Shown one piece after another: positions 1-7,038 of a stretch of DNA of 30,125 nt; within the stretch, counting starts at the first letter, position 1; every line of letters starts with the position of its first letter. This DNA comes from an uncultured Ignavibacteria bacterium (GTDB lineage: Bacteria; Bacteroidota; Ignavibacteria; Ignavibacteriales; Melioribacteraceae). The notes under the pieces are model-generated. The model was given only the letters and a program-made list of their open reading frames with translations. It ran no database searches and was not told the DNA's origin. The position numbers and the translations under genes were made by a program. The stretch spans positions 1-30,125 of the forward strand of contig CALGLM010000451.1 in NCBI GenBank assembly GCA_937930275.1. The letters are read 5' to 3'.

Positions 1-380
1 ATTTAGAAGAATCTGCAAAAAAAATGAAAGAATCTAAAAACTTTGAAGGAATTTGGCAATACACATATTATCAAGGTAAAGACACTGTTAATAACGATAT
101 AGAAAATTTACCTTTCGTTAAATTTGAAGGGAATTCATTCGTCGTTTCCAAAAACGAACAGATTGTTCAAAGAGGAACTTATAAGGTGTTATTAGATAAT
201 CACCTTAATAAAATGAATATAACAATTATTAGCGGTGAAAAAAAAGGTACAAAATATAAAGCAATTTATAAGTTTACAGGGGATAGTTTAGTGACTATTA
301 ATTATGGTAAAAACAATTATCCCAAAAAACTTGATATTATTGAAGAAGGTTTTATAATAAAACTTGAAAAAATAAAATAA
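1..380 (+). CDS. Partial TIGR03067/lipocalin-like hypothetical protein, 5' end outside window
   Basis: Function unknown. The visible protein matches the layout of the TIGR03067 family, small beta-rich domains common in Planctomycetes and FCB bacteria: an opening EGIWQYTYY segment (LQGTW-like), a central FVKFEGNSF strand, then RGTYKVLLD and a late KFTGDSLVTINYG segment. The first ATG is at 24, but the frame is open without a stop from base 3, and no ribosome binding site precedes that ATG. I therefore infer that the gene begins upstream, probably with a signal peptide, and that only its C-terminal ~126 residues are here. It ends at the TAA at 378-380 and converges, two bases away, on the minus-strand gene ending at 382. 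The family assignment rests on remembered motif layout, not a search. Confidence 0.6.
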   Translation, partial: LEESAKKMKESKNFEGIWQYTYYQGKDTVNNDIENLPFVKFEGNSFVVSKNEQIVQRGTYKVLLDNHLNKMNITIISGEKKGTKYKAIYKFTGDSLVTINYGKNNYPKKLDIIEEGFIIKLEKIK

Positions 381-381
381 G

Positions 382-996
382 TTATAATTCTATTACTTTA
401 TGATTATGCTGTTTTGCTTGTTCAATTAATTTGTCAATTATTAAAATTTCGTTTTTCTTTGCAAAATCTTTCTTATACTCTTGAAAAAGCTCAATTGACC
501 TATTAAAATTGTGTAAATTCCTATAAATTTCGGCAACCGTAAAAAGATATTTTGGTTTGTCGAAATTACAAGTGTATAGATTAATCAACTTTTGTAAGTT
601 ATCATTATTTATTAACAATGCTTTATTATCTTCAATATAACTAATACTATGATTATAAGAGTACCTTAGTTGTGTCCTTATAAAAATTTCATCCTCTAAA
701 TCTAAGCATGAATTTGTATTTAAATATTCATTATAATCATACATTGTAATATTTGGAATAGGTGGTAATTCATATTCAAGTGTAATTTCGTCAGTTATTT
801 CATTCGAATCATTCATACGAAAGAAATTTTTACAATTATTACACCTCGTCAATTTTTTTATATTAGGTAACATAGGAGCTAAAACAAAACCATCTGAATA
901 AAATATTGCCCCAAATGTATTACCGGATAATAAAATATAATGAGAATATAGTTTTTTACAGATTGGACAACAATATATGATTGGCTTTATAGTCAA
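382..996 (-). CDS. Zinc-ribbon protein with C-terminal TPR-like helices, function unknown
   Basis: Not recognised as a characterised protein. Two Cys pairs (C10-x2-C13 and C52-x2-C55) near the N terminus look like a zinc ribbon split by a loop carrying SGNTFGAIFYSDG. The C-terminal third, with YLFTVAEIYRNLHNFNRSIELFQEYKK, reads as a tetratricopeptide-like helical pair. There is no signal peptide, so it is probably cytosolic. The start is a TTG at 994-996; the next Met is beyond residue 40 and would remove the first Cys pair, so TTG is preferred, with an AAGG just upstream. It lies 9 bases after the fmt stop and is the last gene of the five-gene minus-strand operon, so it is probably co-expressed with def and fmt. 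A role in translation or in sensing is possible but unsupported. Confidence 0.72.
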   Translation of the reverse strand: MTIKPIIYCCPICKKLYSHYILLSGNTFGAIFYSDGFVLAPMLPNIKKLTRCNNCKNFFRMNDSNEITDEITLEYELPPIPNITMYDYNEYLNTNSCLDLEDEIFIRTQLRYSYNHSISYIEDNKALLINNDNLQKLINLYTCNFDKPKYLFTVAEIYRNLHNFNRSIELFQEYKKDFAKKNEILIIDKLIEQAKQHNHKVIEL

Positions 997-1005
997 ACCT
1001 TATTC

Positions 1006-1905
1006 CTAAAATTTATAACCTCTTAAAAATTCATCGGCAAACATCCTTTTACGTCCCTCGGGCTGAATCTCTAATATTTGCAAAACCGAGTTTTTACATC
1101 CTAAAAAAATTTCTTTTTTAGAAGTAACGATTTCACCCTCATTAACCTTTATAGTATTATTAATGGCTGTTTTGTATATCTTATATGATTTACCGTTATG
1201 TACAATTATTGCACCGGGATATGGAGAAAGTCCTCTAACTAAGTTATGTAATTCTGTTGCTGTTTTATTAGGATTAATTAAACAAGTCTCTTTAGTTATT
1301 TTAGGGGCAGGGGATGCTATAGAATCATCTTGTGCTTTAGGCGAAAAGTTGTTTGTACTAATTAAATCTAAAGTTTCAATAACTAAATTTGCGCCCGCAA
1401 TACTCATTTTATCATGCAGAGAACCAAAATTATCATCGTTATTAATCGTAATTTTTTTCGTTAATATTATATTACCGGTATCAACAGTTTCTTTTAGAAA
1501 AAAAGTAGTAAGCCCTGTTTCGGTATCACCGTTTATTAATGACCATTGAATTGGAGCGGCTCCACGATACTTTGGTAACATTGAACCGTGTAAATTAAAA
1601 GAGCCATATTTTGGAATTGTAAAAACTTCTTTTGGTAATATCTTAAAAGCGACTACGACAAAAACATCCGGATCTAATAATTTGAGCTCCTCAATAAATT
1701 TTGTATCTTTAAATTTTTCAGGTTGAAGAAGATTTAAATTATTTTCGAGCGCAAATTTTTTAATAGGGGAAAAGGATATTTTTTTACCTCTTCCTTGTTC
1801 TTTATCTGTATTTGTAACAACAGCAACTACTCTATGATTACTTTTAAGAATTGCGTCTAAAGCGGGGATCGCAAAATCCGGAGTAGCAAAAAAAACAATA
1901 TTCAT
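1006..1905 (-). CDS. fmt: Methionyl-tRNA formyltransferase
   Basis: Transfers a formyl group from 10-formyl-tetrahydrofolate to Met-tRNA(fMet), making the initiator tRNA for translation; cytosolic. The 299-residue length is close to the usual ~310. The N-terminal Rossmann-type domain starts MNIVFFATPDFAIPAL. The folate-binding and catalytic segment reads NLHGSMLPKYRGAAPI, with N104 and H106, followed by D142 in ETVDTGN; these correspond to the known catalytic Asn-His-Asp triad. The C-terminal tRNA-binding OB domain contains NKTATELHNLVRGLSPYPGA. The start ATG overlaps the def stop by one base (TAATG) and has a GGAG in the end of def, so the two genes are translationally coupled. Pairing with def is the classic arrangement, since the deformylase removes the group that this enzyme adds. 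Confidence 0.97.
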   Translation of the reverse strand: MNIVFFATPDFAIPALDAILKSNHRVVAVVTNTDKEQGRGKKISFSPIKKFALENNLNLLQPEKFKDTKFIEELKLLDPDVFVVVAFKILPKEVFTIPKYGSFNLHGSMLPKYRGAAPIQWSLINGDTETGLTTFFLKETVDTGNIILTKKITINNDDNFGSLHDKMSIAGANLVIETLDLISTNNFSPKAQDDSIASPAPKITKETCLINPNKTATELHNLVRGLSPYPGAIIVHNGKSYKIYKTAINNTIKVNEGEIVTSKKEIFLGCKNSVLQILEIQPEGRKRMFADEFLRGYKF

Positions 1906-2450
1906 TAAATCTCCGTAACCGGATAATCTACGTCAATATTTCTTTTCTTTATGTCCAACAAATCCTTTTTCAATTTTTTACGAATAAAGGGTTCAACTCT
2001 ATCTGCAATTACCTTTCCGATTAAATGATCATACTCATGCTGAATAACTCTCGCCAAAAAGTCATTTGTTTCAAGTTTTTGCAAGTTTTCGTTAATATCA
2101 AGATATTCGATAGTAATGGCTTCGGGTCTAATAACTTCGGCACGAATGTACGGAAGGCTTAAACAACCCTCATCGTGAGGGACTAAATTTTCTGATCTAA
2201 GAGTTATTTTAGGATTTATAAAAACTAACGGTTTCGTTTTTTCATAGCCCTCAACCGGTCTTAAGTCAATAACAAATATAGATTTATCTAAATTAACTTG
2301 ATTTGCGGCTAAGCCAACTCCGTCAGCGTTATGCATAGTATCAAACATATCTTCAACTATTTTAATAATTCTATCATCTATTTTTAAAATATCCTTAGAT
2401 TTTTCTCTAAGAATTTTATCGCCATAAAGCGTAATAGGTAAAATTGCCAT
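1905..2450 (-). CDS. def: Peptide deformylase
   Basis: Metalloenzyme that removes the N-formyl group from nascent proteins. All three family motifs are present: GVGLAANQ (residues 44-51), EGCLSLP (94-100, metal ligand C96) and HEYDH (138-142, two His ligands and catalytic E139). I place the start at the ATG at 2448-2450, giving 181 residues beginning MAILPITLYG. It is preceded by TGGAGAAAAC, a good ribosome binding site. A longer in-frame start at 2480 would add ten residues (MKLKFNIGEN), overlap the end of the upstream membrane-protein gene by 17 bases, and place that ribosome binding site inside the coding region, so it is less likely. The gene is followed directly by fmt with a one-base stop/start overlap. 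Confidence 0.96.
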   Translation of the reverse strand: MAILPITLYGDKILREKSKDILKIDDRIIKIVEDMFDTMHNADGVGLAANQVNLDKSIFVIDLRPVEGYEKTKPLVFINPKITLRSENLVPHDEGCLSLPYIRAEVIRPEAITIEYLDINENLQKLETNDFLARVIQHEYDHLIGKVIADRVEPFIRKKLKKDLLDIKKRNIDVDYPVTEI

Positions 2451-2463
2451 GTTTTCTCCAATA

Positions 2464-3354
2464 TTAAACTTCAACTTCAATAATATCTGAATTTAAGTCT
2501 TTAAATATGTAAACTTCTGTAGCAAAAAACAACATCCTAACCAAAAATCTAAAAATAATTAACAATTGTTGAACAATTAATGATATAATTAACATATAAA
2601 AAGGGGATCGGGGAATTGTTCCCGATATAAGATTATATATTAAGCTACCAAATGCACCAATAACGGCTACCAGGAAAAAGACGTTAAATGTCAATTTAAA
2701 ATTGTTCTTTATAAAAATTAAAGTATTATAAATCTCTTTAAATATTTTATTTTTATCTCCAATTACAATACTTACACGTGCATAATCCGAAATAATTGTT
2801 ACTATTCCAATTAAAAATATTAAAATGATATATCGTAACGAACGTAAACTCATATCAAGCAACTCATTTTCGGTATTTAAAAAAATATATGTAATTAAAT
2901 TTCCCAATAAATCGTTAAATAAAAACGCAACTGCAAAAAAGAATAAAGAAATAAACATCACTTTTGTAAATCTGTACCAATATTTCACGCTGCCGTAAAA
3001 AAAATCTACCGAATGATTTTTGGCTGTCTGATTAAAAATTGAAATAATCCCACCTACAAAAAAGGATTGAATTAGCATATATGCAAGCAAGGTGCTAATT
3101 AAAACAAGAGGTATTCCGCTTAAGTTAGATTCGTATATAAACCTAAACTGATTTAACCAAAAAATTGAAAATTCATCCGAAACAAATTCTCCGATTGCTG
3201 AATTACCCAAATTATCATTTATTATATAATAAATAGGCATACTAACAATAAAAGCTGCAAAAAAATTAGCACCCCATAATAAAAGTACAAACTTAAAATT
3301 ATAGAACACTGATCTAATTGACGAGTAAAATATTTCTCTAAATGTTTTAATCAT
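2464..3354 (-). CDS. Six-helix integral membrane protein, function unknown
   Basis: Not recognised. The 296-residue sequence has about six hydrophobic segments, near residues 20-43, 80-105, 130-155, 170-190, 215-245 and 250-278. It has no signal peptide, catalytic motif or transporter signature that I can name. An amphipathic segment between helices 4 and 5 (GDKNKIFKEIYNTLIFIKNN) resembles the repeated cytoplasmic helix of bacterial multi-pass proteins of unknown role. Its ATG overlaps the stop of the upstream M1-like gene (ATGA), so the two are translationally coupled and probably act together, perhaps as membrane partner and periplasmic domain. That partnership is an inference from coupling only. 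It is followed 13 bases later by def. Confidence 0.75.
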   Translation of the reverse strand: MIKTFREIFYSSIRSVFYNFKFVLLLWGANFFAAFIVSMPIYYIINDNLGNSAIGEFVSDEFSIFWLNQFRFIYESNLSGIPLVLISTLLAYMLIQSFFVGGIISIFNQTAKNHSVDFFYGSVKYWYRFTKVMFISLFFFAVAFLFNDLLGNLITYIFLNTENELLDMSLRSLRYIILIFLIGIVTIISDYARVSIVIGDKNKIFKEIYNTLIFIKNNFKLTFNVFFLVAVIGAFGSLIYNLISGTIPRSPFYMLIISLIVQQLLIIFRFLVRMLFFATEVYIFKDLNSDIIEVEV

Positions 3355-5330
3355 ACTATACTACCTAAAATCATCAAAGCGTTTTGTATCCAAAAAAACC
3401 AACGAACTGTTAAGGAAAAAGGGAAAAGATAATTTGTATTAAGTAAATAACTATTATTAGCTATATTTATATCCAAAAGATTTATTTTCTCAGGGTCAAT
3501 TTCCGCACCTAAAACCTCATTTTTAGTAAAAAATCTAAAAATTTTCCACTTATTATCGTCATCCCATGTTTTATATAAAGTATCTTTATCAGTGTATAAT
3601 GCAACTTTATTATATAAAACTCCGTCTCCTAAGCGTTCTGCATAAACATCATAATTATTCTTGTTTACCTTTTTTACATATTTAATTCTATAATCAAAAT
3701 ACGCCGCTTTCATAAATACGTTTTCAAAAAAGTAGTCAACGGATGTATTTTTTTGTTCGATAGTTTCAAAAAATGATTTACTTGTAGCATGTTTAAATTT
3801 ATATTTATTGTAAAAAACCCTTATTAAATTTTGAATCTCGGATTTGCCGATAATATTTTCTAATGTTAGCAAAGCTATTTCCGGTTTGACCGTGCTCATA
3901 GTAAAATAGCTTTCATTTGTAGGGAATTCGTAAGTATTATTATTTAATGAACCTACTGAATGGTTTTTATAATATAACGGTAAATAATACTCGTATTGTT
4001 TGTATTTAAAATTACCTAAACTATAAATCAGCGGAATTTCGTTATATGAAATAAAATTTAAACCGTATATAGGAATGTAAGAGGCAAGTTTAAAGCTATA
4101 AGAAGCCTTACCGTAATAATTTTCAATAATTTTAGACGCATAAAATTTTGAAAGACCCAATGCAATCCAAGGTTCGTTTATAGAATTTGGCGATAAAATA
4201 TTTTCAAAATATTGTCTGCTTACAAAATAAACTAATTCGGTTTCAGGATCTAAAGATTTTTCGGGAGAAAATAGATTAGTTTTTATAACCCCCATATTAG
4301 TGTAGCTGTTTGAGATATTTGAAAAAGTTCGTGGTAAATCAATAACAGTAAATGTTTCGTAAGGGAATGAACCTAATCTTTTATTTAGGAAATCTAATGA
4401 CTTAAAAATTGCCGATTTATATCGATCAATCCTTCCTTCTTTTTCAGGTTGTACAAATATTGAGATAATTGTTGGTCTATTATTAAATTTATAAACAAAA
4501 GTTTTTTGTATCATATCAGGACCGCAAAACCATGAAAATGATTTAATGCAATCTGATTTAAACGAATAAACCGCATCTTTTTCAATATATTTATAATCTA
4601 AAATGTTTGCAGAAGCACCTATTTTAAATTCCTTCGGAATTTTAATTTTAATATCAAAATTTGCAAACTCTTCAAAATAATTTAAATAACCGGGAGTAGG
4701 AGCGTAGTACCATTTGCCCAAAATAAAAGGAGGAATTTTAATAAACCAATCATTGAAAAAATAAAAATTTCTATTTTGAACAAATCCGATTCCGGAACTT
4801 GGTTTTGGAATTCTTATTGAATAAGATGATATTATTTTTACTGTATCACCGTATTTATACAAAGAATCTAATAATACATACGCATTTGTGCTATCTTTTG
4901 TTGCCGCAGTTAAATCGTTAATAAAATGTAAATTTACCGGTAAATTATTAACAGAAATTTTTAGATTGCTAATTCCGGTTCTTTCTTCTTTAGAAATATA
5001 GTTTTTTGTTGCATACTCAGAATAATTGTTTTTAAGTGCATTGATATCAAATTTTAGGAATATTTTATCTGTGGCATATTCGGATTTATTTATCCAAATT
5101 ATATTTTGTTTAATAAAAAGAGTTTGATTTTTTGTATTTAATTCCGCTTCAATTTTGTTAAATGTCGGAGTTTTTATATTTGGTTTTTCAATAGTTAATA
5201 AACCGTTAGTATAATAAGAATTTAATTCGCTTTTAGTAATTTTGGTATTAGTTAATAAACTCTTATTTTCAACAGTATATGTTAATGCACAAAATAAAAT
5301 AAAAGGTAAAAATGTATAAATTATTTTCAT
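3351..5330 (-). CDS. M1-aminopeptidase-like protein lacking the zinc site (probable pseudoenzyme)
   Basis: 659 residues with an N-terminal signal peptide (MKIIYTFLPFILFCALTYT) and a hydrophobic C-terminal tail (about 638-659), suggesting a protein exported and then anchored in the membrane. The N-terminal half is beta-rich, and the middle follows the M1 (gluzincin) pattern: LGSFPYETFTVIDLP, then the exopeptidase-motif region, then the metal site. At the metal site, HExxH is replaced by Y368-F-V-S-R372, still followed by QYFEN (usually HQWFGN). After the canonical 18-residue spacing, the third ligand is L391 in WIALGLSKFY (usually WLNEG). All three zinc ligands and the catalytic Glu are missing, and GAMEN is not recognisable. 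It is probably a non-enzymatic scaffold or binding protein. First gene of the minus-strand operon, overlapping the next by four bases. Confidence 0.8.
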   Translation of the reverse strand: MKIIYTFLPFILFCALTYTVENKSLLTNTKITKSELNSYYTNGLLTIEKPNIKTPTFNKIEAELNTKNQTLFIKQNIIWINKSEYATDKIFLKFDINALKNNYSEYATKNYISKEERTGISNLKISVNNLPVNLHFINDLTAATKDSTNAYVLLDSLYKYGDTVKIISSYSIRIPKPSSGIGFVQNRNFYFFNDWFIKIPPFILGKWYYAPTPGYLNYFEEFANFDIKIKIPKEFKIGASANILDYKYIEKDAVYSFKSDCIKSFSWFCGPDMIQKTFVYKFNNRPTIISIFVQPEKEGRIDRYKSAIFKSLDFLNKRLGSFPYETFTVIDLPRTFSNISNSYTNMGVIKTNLFSPEKSLDPETELVYFVSRQYFENILSPNSINEPWIALGLSKFYASKIIENYYGKASYSFKLASYIPIYGLNFISYNEIPLIYSLGNFKYKQYEYYLPLYYKNHSVGSLNNNTYEFPTNESYFTMSTVKPEIALLTLENIIGKSEIQNLIRVFYNKYKFKHATSKSFFETIEQKNTSVDYFFENVFMKAAYFDYRIKYVKKVNKNNYDVYAERLGDGVLYNKVALYTDKDTLYKTWDDDNKWKIFRFFTKNEVLGAEIDPEKINLLDINIANNSYLLNTNYLFPFSLTVRWFFWIQNALMILGSIV

Positions 5331-5455
5331 AACAAAGTTTAATAATTAAATTACAAAATTAATTAAATTTATAAAAAAATGTACTTATATAAATATTTAT
5401 AAACAAATAAAAAAACAGTATATTATAGGTCAATAAAAAAACGTTTTTGGATTGA
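5331..5455. promoter_or_regulatory. Divergent intergenic region between two oppositely oriented operons
   Basis: 125 bases of very AT-rich DNA separate the start of the minus-strand operon (5330) from the start of the outer-membrane barrel gene (5456). Both promoters must lie here or very close. A TATTAT at 5422-5427 could be a -10-like element for the plus-strand set, but no convincing -35 or Bacteroidota -33/-7 pair is seen. No inverted repeat of note was found. Confidence 0.45.
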
Positions 5456-6592
5456 ATGATGAGTAAAAGTAAGTTATCAATTTCAGCAATTCTAATTTTT
5501 ATTTCTTTTATTAGATTGAATGCTCAGTATGAAGAATACCCGTTTAGAATTTTCGGATATTTTCAAGTTTCTTTTATACAACAATTGTACAAAGAGTATT
5601 CTGATAAAAAGTCATTTAGTCTTCAACAGATGAATTTATTCTTACAGCATGATTTATCTGAAAATTGGAGTGCATTTGCAGGATTGGAATTTATAAATAC
5701 TTACAACTCGGGCAAATCATGGGGCGATTTTAGTTTAAGCGAAGTATGGGTAAAGTATTACCTAAGTAAGCGCTTAAACGTTAAGTTGGGTTTACAAATT
5801 CCGGCTTTTAACCATTTGAACGAAATTAGTAATAAAACCCCTTTATTACCATATATAGTTCGACCATTAGCATATGAATCATCTTTTGCTGAATTTATGA
5901 ATTTAGATGATTTTATTCCGAGGAGGGCATTTGTTCAAGTTTACGGATTTTTACCTATTGATGAAACTAAACTTGACTATTCAGTATATATAGGCAATAG
6001 TCCGAATATTAGCACAAAAGCGACAAAAGCCGGACAGAGCGGAACAGATACAAGCAATATTTTTTTGGTTGGGGGTAGAATAGGAGTGAGATACGATGAT
6101 GTAAAAATTGGTTTTTCTGCTACCTATGATGAATTAAATAATATTAGCGATTTCGATTCTCATTTTGAAAACTCAGAAAATTATTCATTAAAAAACGTTC
6201 CTCGTTTTAGAATAGGGAACGATATTTTAATGGATTTTAAGAAGTTTAGTTTTAGTGCGGAGTATATTAAAGTTTTGTACGATACAGATAGCTTTGTTGA
6301 TTTAGATAAGCAATTTTTTTATGCCACGATAGGTTACAGAATTACGGAAGATTTATTTTCTTATTTTAGTCTTTATTCAACGCAAGAAAAGTACAATTTC
6401 AGTTCTTCAGAGTATAAACATTTTAATACTGAAGTTTCGGTTACAATTCCAAATGTGGGTTTAAGTTACGATATTAATGATAGAATTAAATTAAAAGCAC
6501 AATTTGCAAGAGTTGATGTTGATGTAAAAAATACTTCAATAGAGTCTGTTCTAACATTTTATTATGCAGCTGCAATTTCCGTGTTTTTTTAG
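5456..6592 (+). CDS. Outer-membrane beta-barrel (porin-like) protein
   Basis: 378 residues. A signal peptide (hydrophobic core ISAILIFISFI, cleavage likely after LNA before QYEEYPFRIFGYFQ) is followed by alternating aromatic and polar strands, and the protein ends in SVFF with a terminal Phe, typical of barrels inserted by BamA. Short strands such as LNVKLGLQIPAF and FSAEYIKVLY alternate with Asp/Asn-rich turns. The overall pattern resembles phosphate-selective porin (OprO/P)-like and other 16-strand porins, but I cannot fix the subfamily. The start has two consecutive ATGs (5456 and 5459); either is possible and there is no clear ribosome binding site. It is followed 13 bases later by a PstS-like gene and then a histidine kinase, which suggests that it admits the ligand those proteins see. 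Confidence 0.78.
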   Translation: MMSKSKLSISAILIFISFIRLNAQYEEYPFRIFGYFQVSFIQQLYKEYSDKKSFSLQQMNLFLQHDLSENWSAFAGLEFINTYNSGKSWGDFSLSEVWVKYYLSKRLNVKLGLQIPAFNHLNEISNKTPLLPYIVRPLAYESSFAEFMNLDDFIPRRAFVQVYGFLPIDETKLDYSVYIGNSPNISTKATKAGQSGTDTSNIFLVGGRIGVRYDDVKIGFSATYDELNNISDFDSHFENSENYSLKNVPRFRIGNDILMDFKKFSFSAEYIKVLYDTDSFVDLDKQFFYATIGYRITEDLFSYFSLYSTQEKYNFSSSEYKHFNTEVSVTIPNVGLSYDINDRIKLKAQFARVDVDVKNTSIESVLTFYYAAAISVFF

Positions 6593-6605
6593 CGGGGGAT
6601 ATTTT

Positions 6606-7031
6606 ATGACAAAAAAAATACTTTGTATTATCCCTATATTGTTTTGGGTTTGTTCAATAAATGCACAAGTTTCGGTTATAGCAAACAAAAACGTTCCCAT
6701 CGATAAGGTCAACAAATCACAATTATTAGATTATTATTCAGGCGAAATTAAATACTGGAGTGACGGCAAAACGATAATTGTTTTTGATTTAAAGCCAAAA
6801 AATGAAACAAAAGAAAAGTTTTATGAATATATTGCAAAAAACACAGCAAGAATGAAATCAATATGGATGAAAAAGCTCCTTTCCGGCGAGGGAGATCCTC
6901 CCGAAGCTGTAAGTTCGGAAGATGAAATGATTCAAAAAGTGCAAAACACTTCAGGAGCAATCGGATTTGTTGCTTCAAATAAAGTTAAAGGAAATGTTAA
7001 AGTTATTGCGGTAATCAAGGATAAAGACTAA
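6606..7031 (+). CDS. Small PstS-like periplasmic phosphate/anion-binding domain protein
   Basis: 141 residues starting MTKKILCIIPILFWVCSINA, a signal peptide, then VSVIANKNVPIDKVNKSQL, GEIKYWSDGKTI, MKSIWMKKLLSGEG and NTSGAIGFVASNKVKG. These match the order seen in PstS-type substrate-binding proteins (the GxIxxWxDG segment and the late GAIGYV segment), but the protein is about half the usual PstS size, so it is a stand-alone single-lobe PBP-like domain. No ABC permease or ATPase gene is adjacent, so a transport role is doubtful. I choose the ATG at 6606, preceded by GGGGGA at 6594-6599, over the in-frame ATG at 6564, which lies inside the barrel gene and would bury the signal peptide. The histidine kinase follows after 7 bases. 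Confidence 0.82.
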   Translation: MTKKILCIIPILFWVCSINAQVSVIANKNVPIDKVNKSQLLDYYSGEIKYWSDGKTIIVFDLKPKNETKEKFYEYIAKNTARMKSIWMKKLLSGEGDPPEAVSSEDEMIQKVQNTSGAIGFVASNKVKGNVKVIAVIKDKD

Positions 7032-7038
7032 AATTATT

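Noticed and set aside
1163..1549. 128-residue plus-strand frame inside fmt
   Set aside because: It lies wholly antisense to fmt, whose motifs are complete; it has no ribosome binding site and no recognisable domain.
6606..7031. PstS of a phosphate ABC transporter
   Set aside because: The protein is half the usual size and no pstC, pstA, pstB or phoU gene is adjacent; a stand-alone PBP-like domain is a better description.
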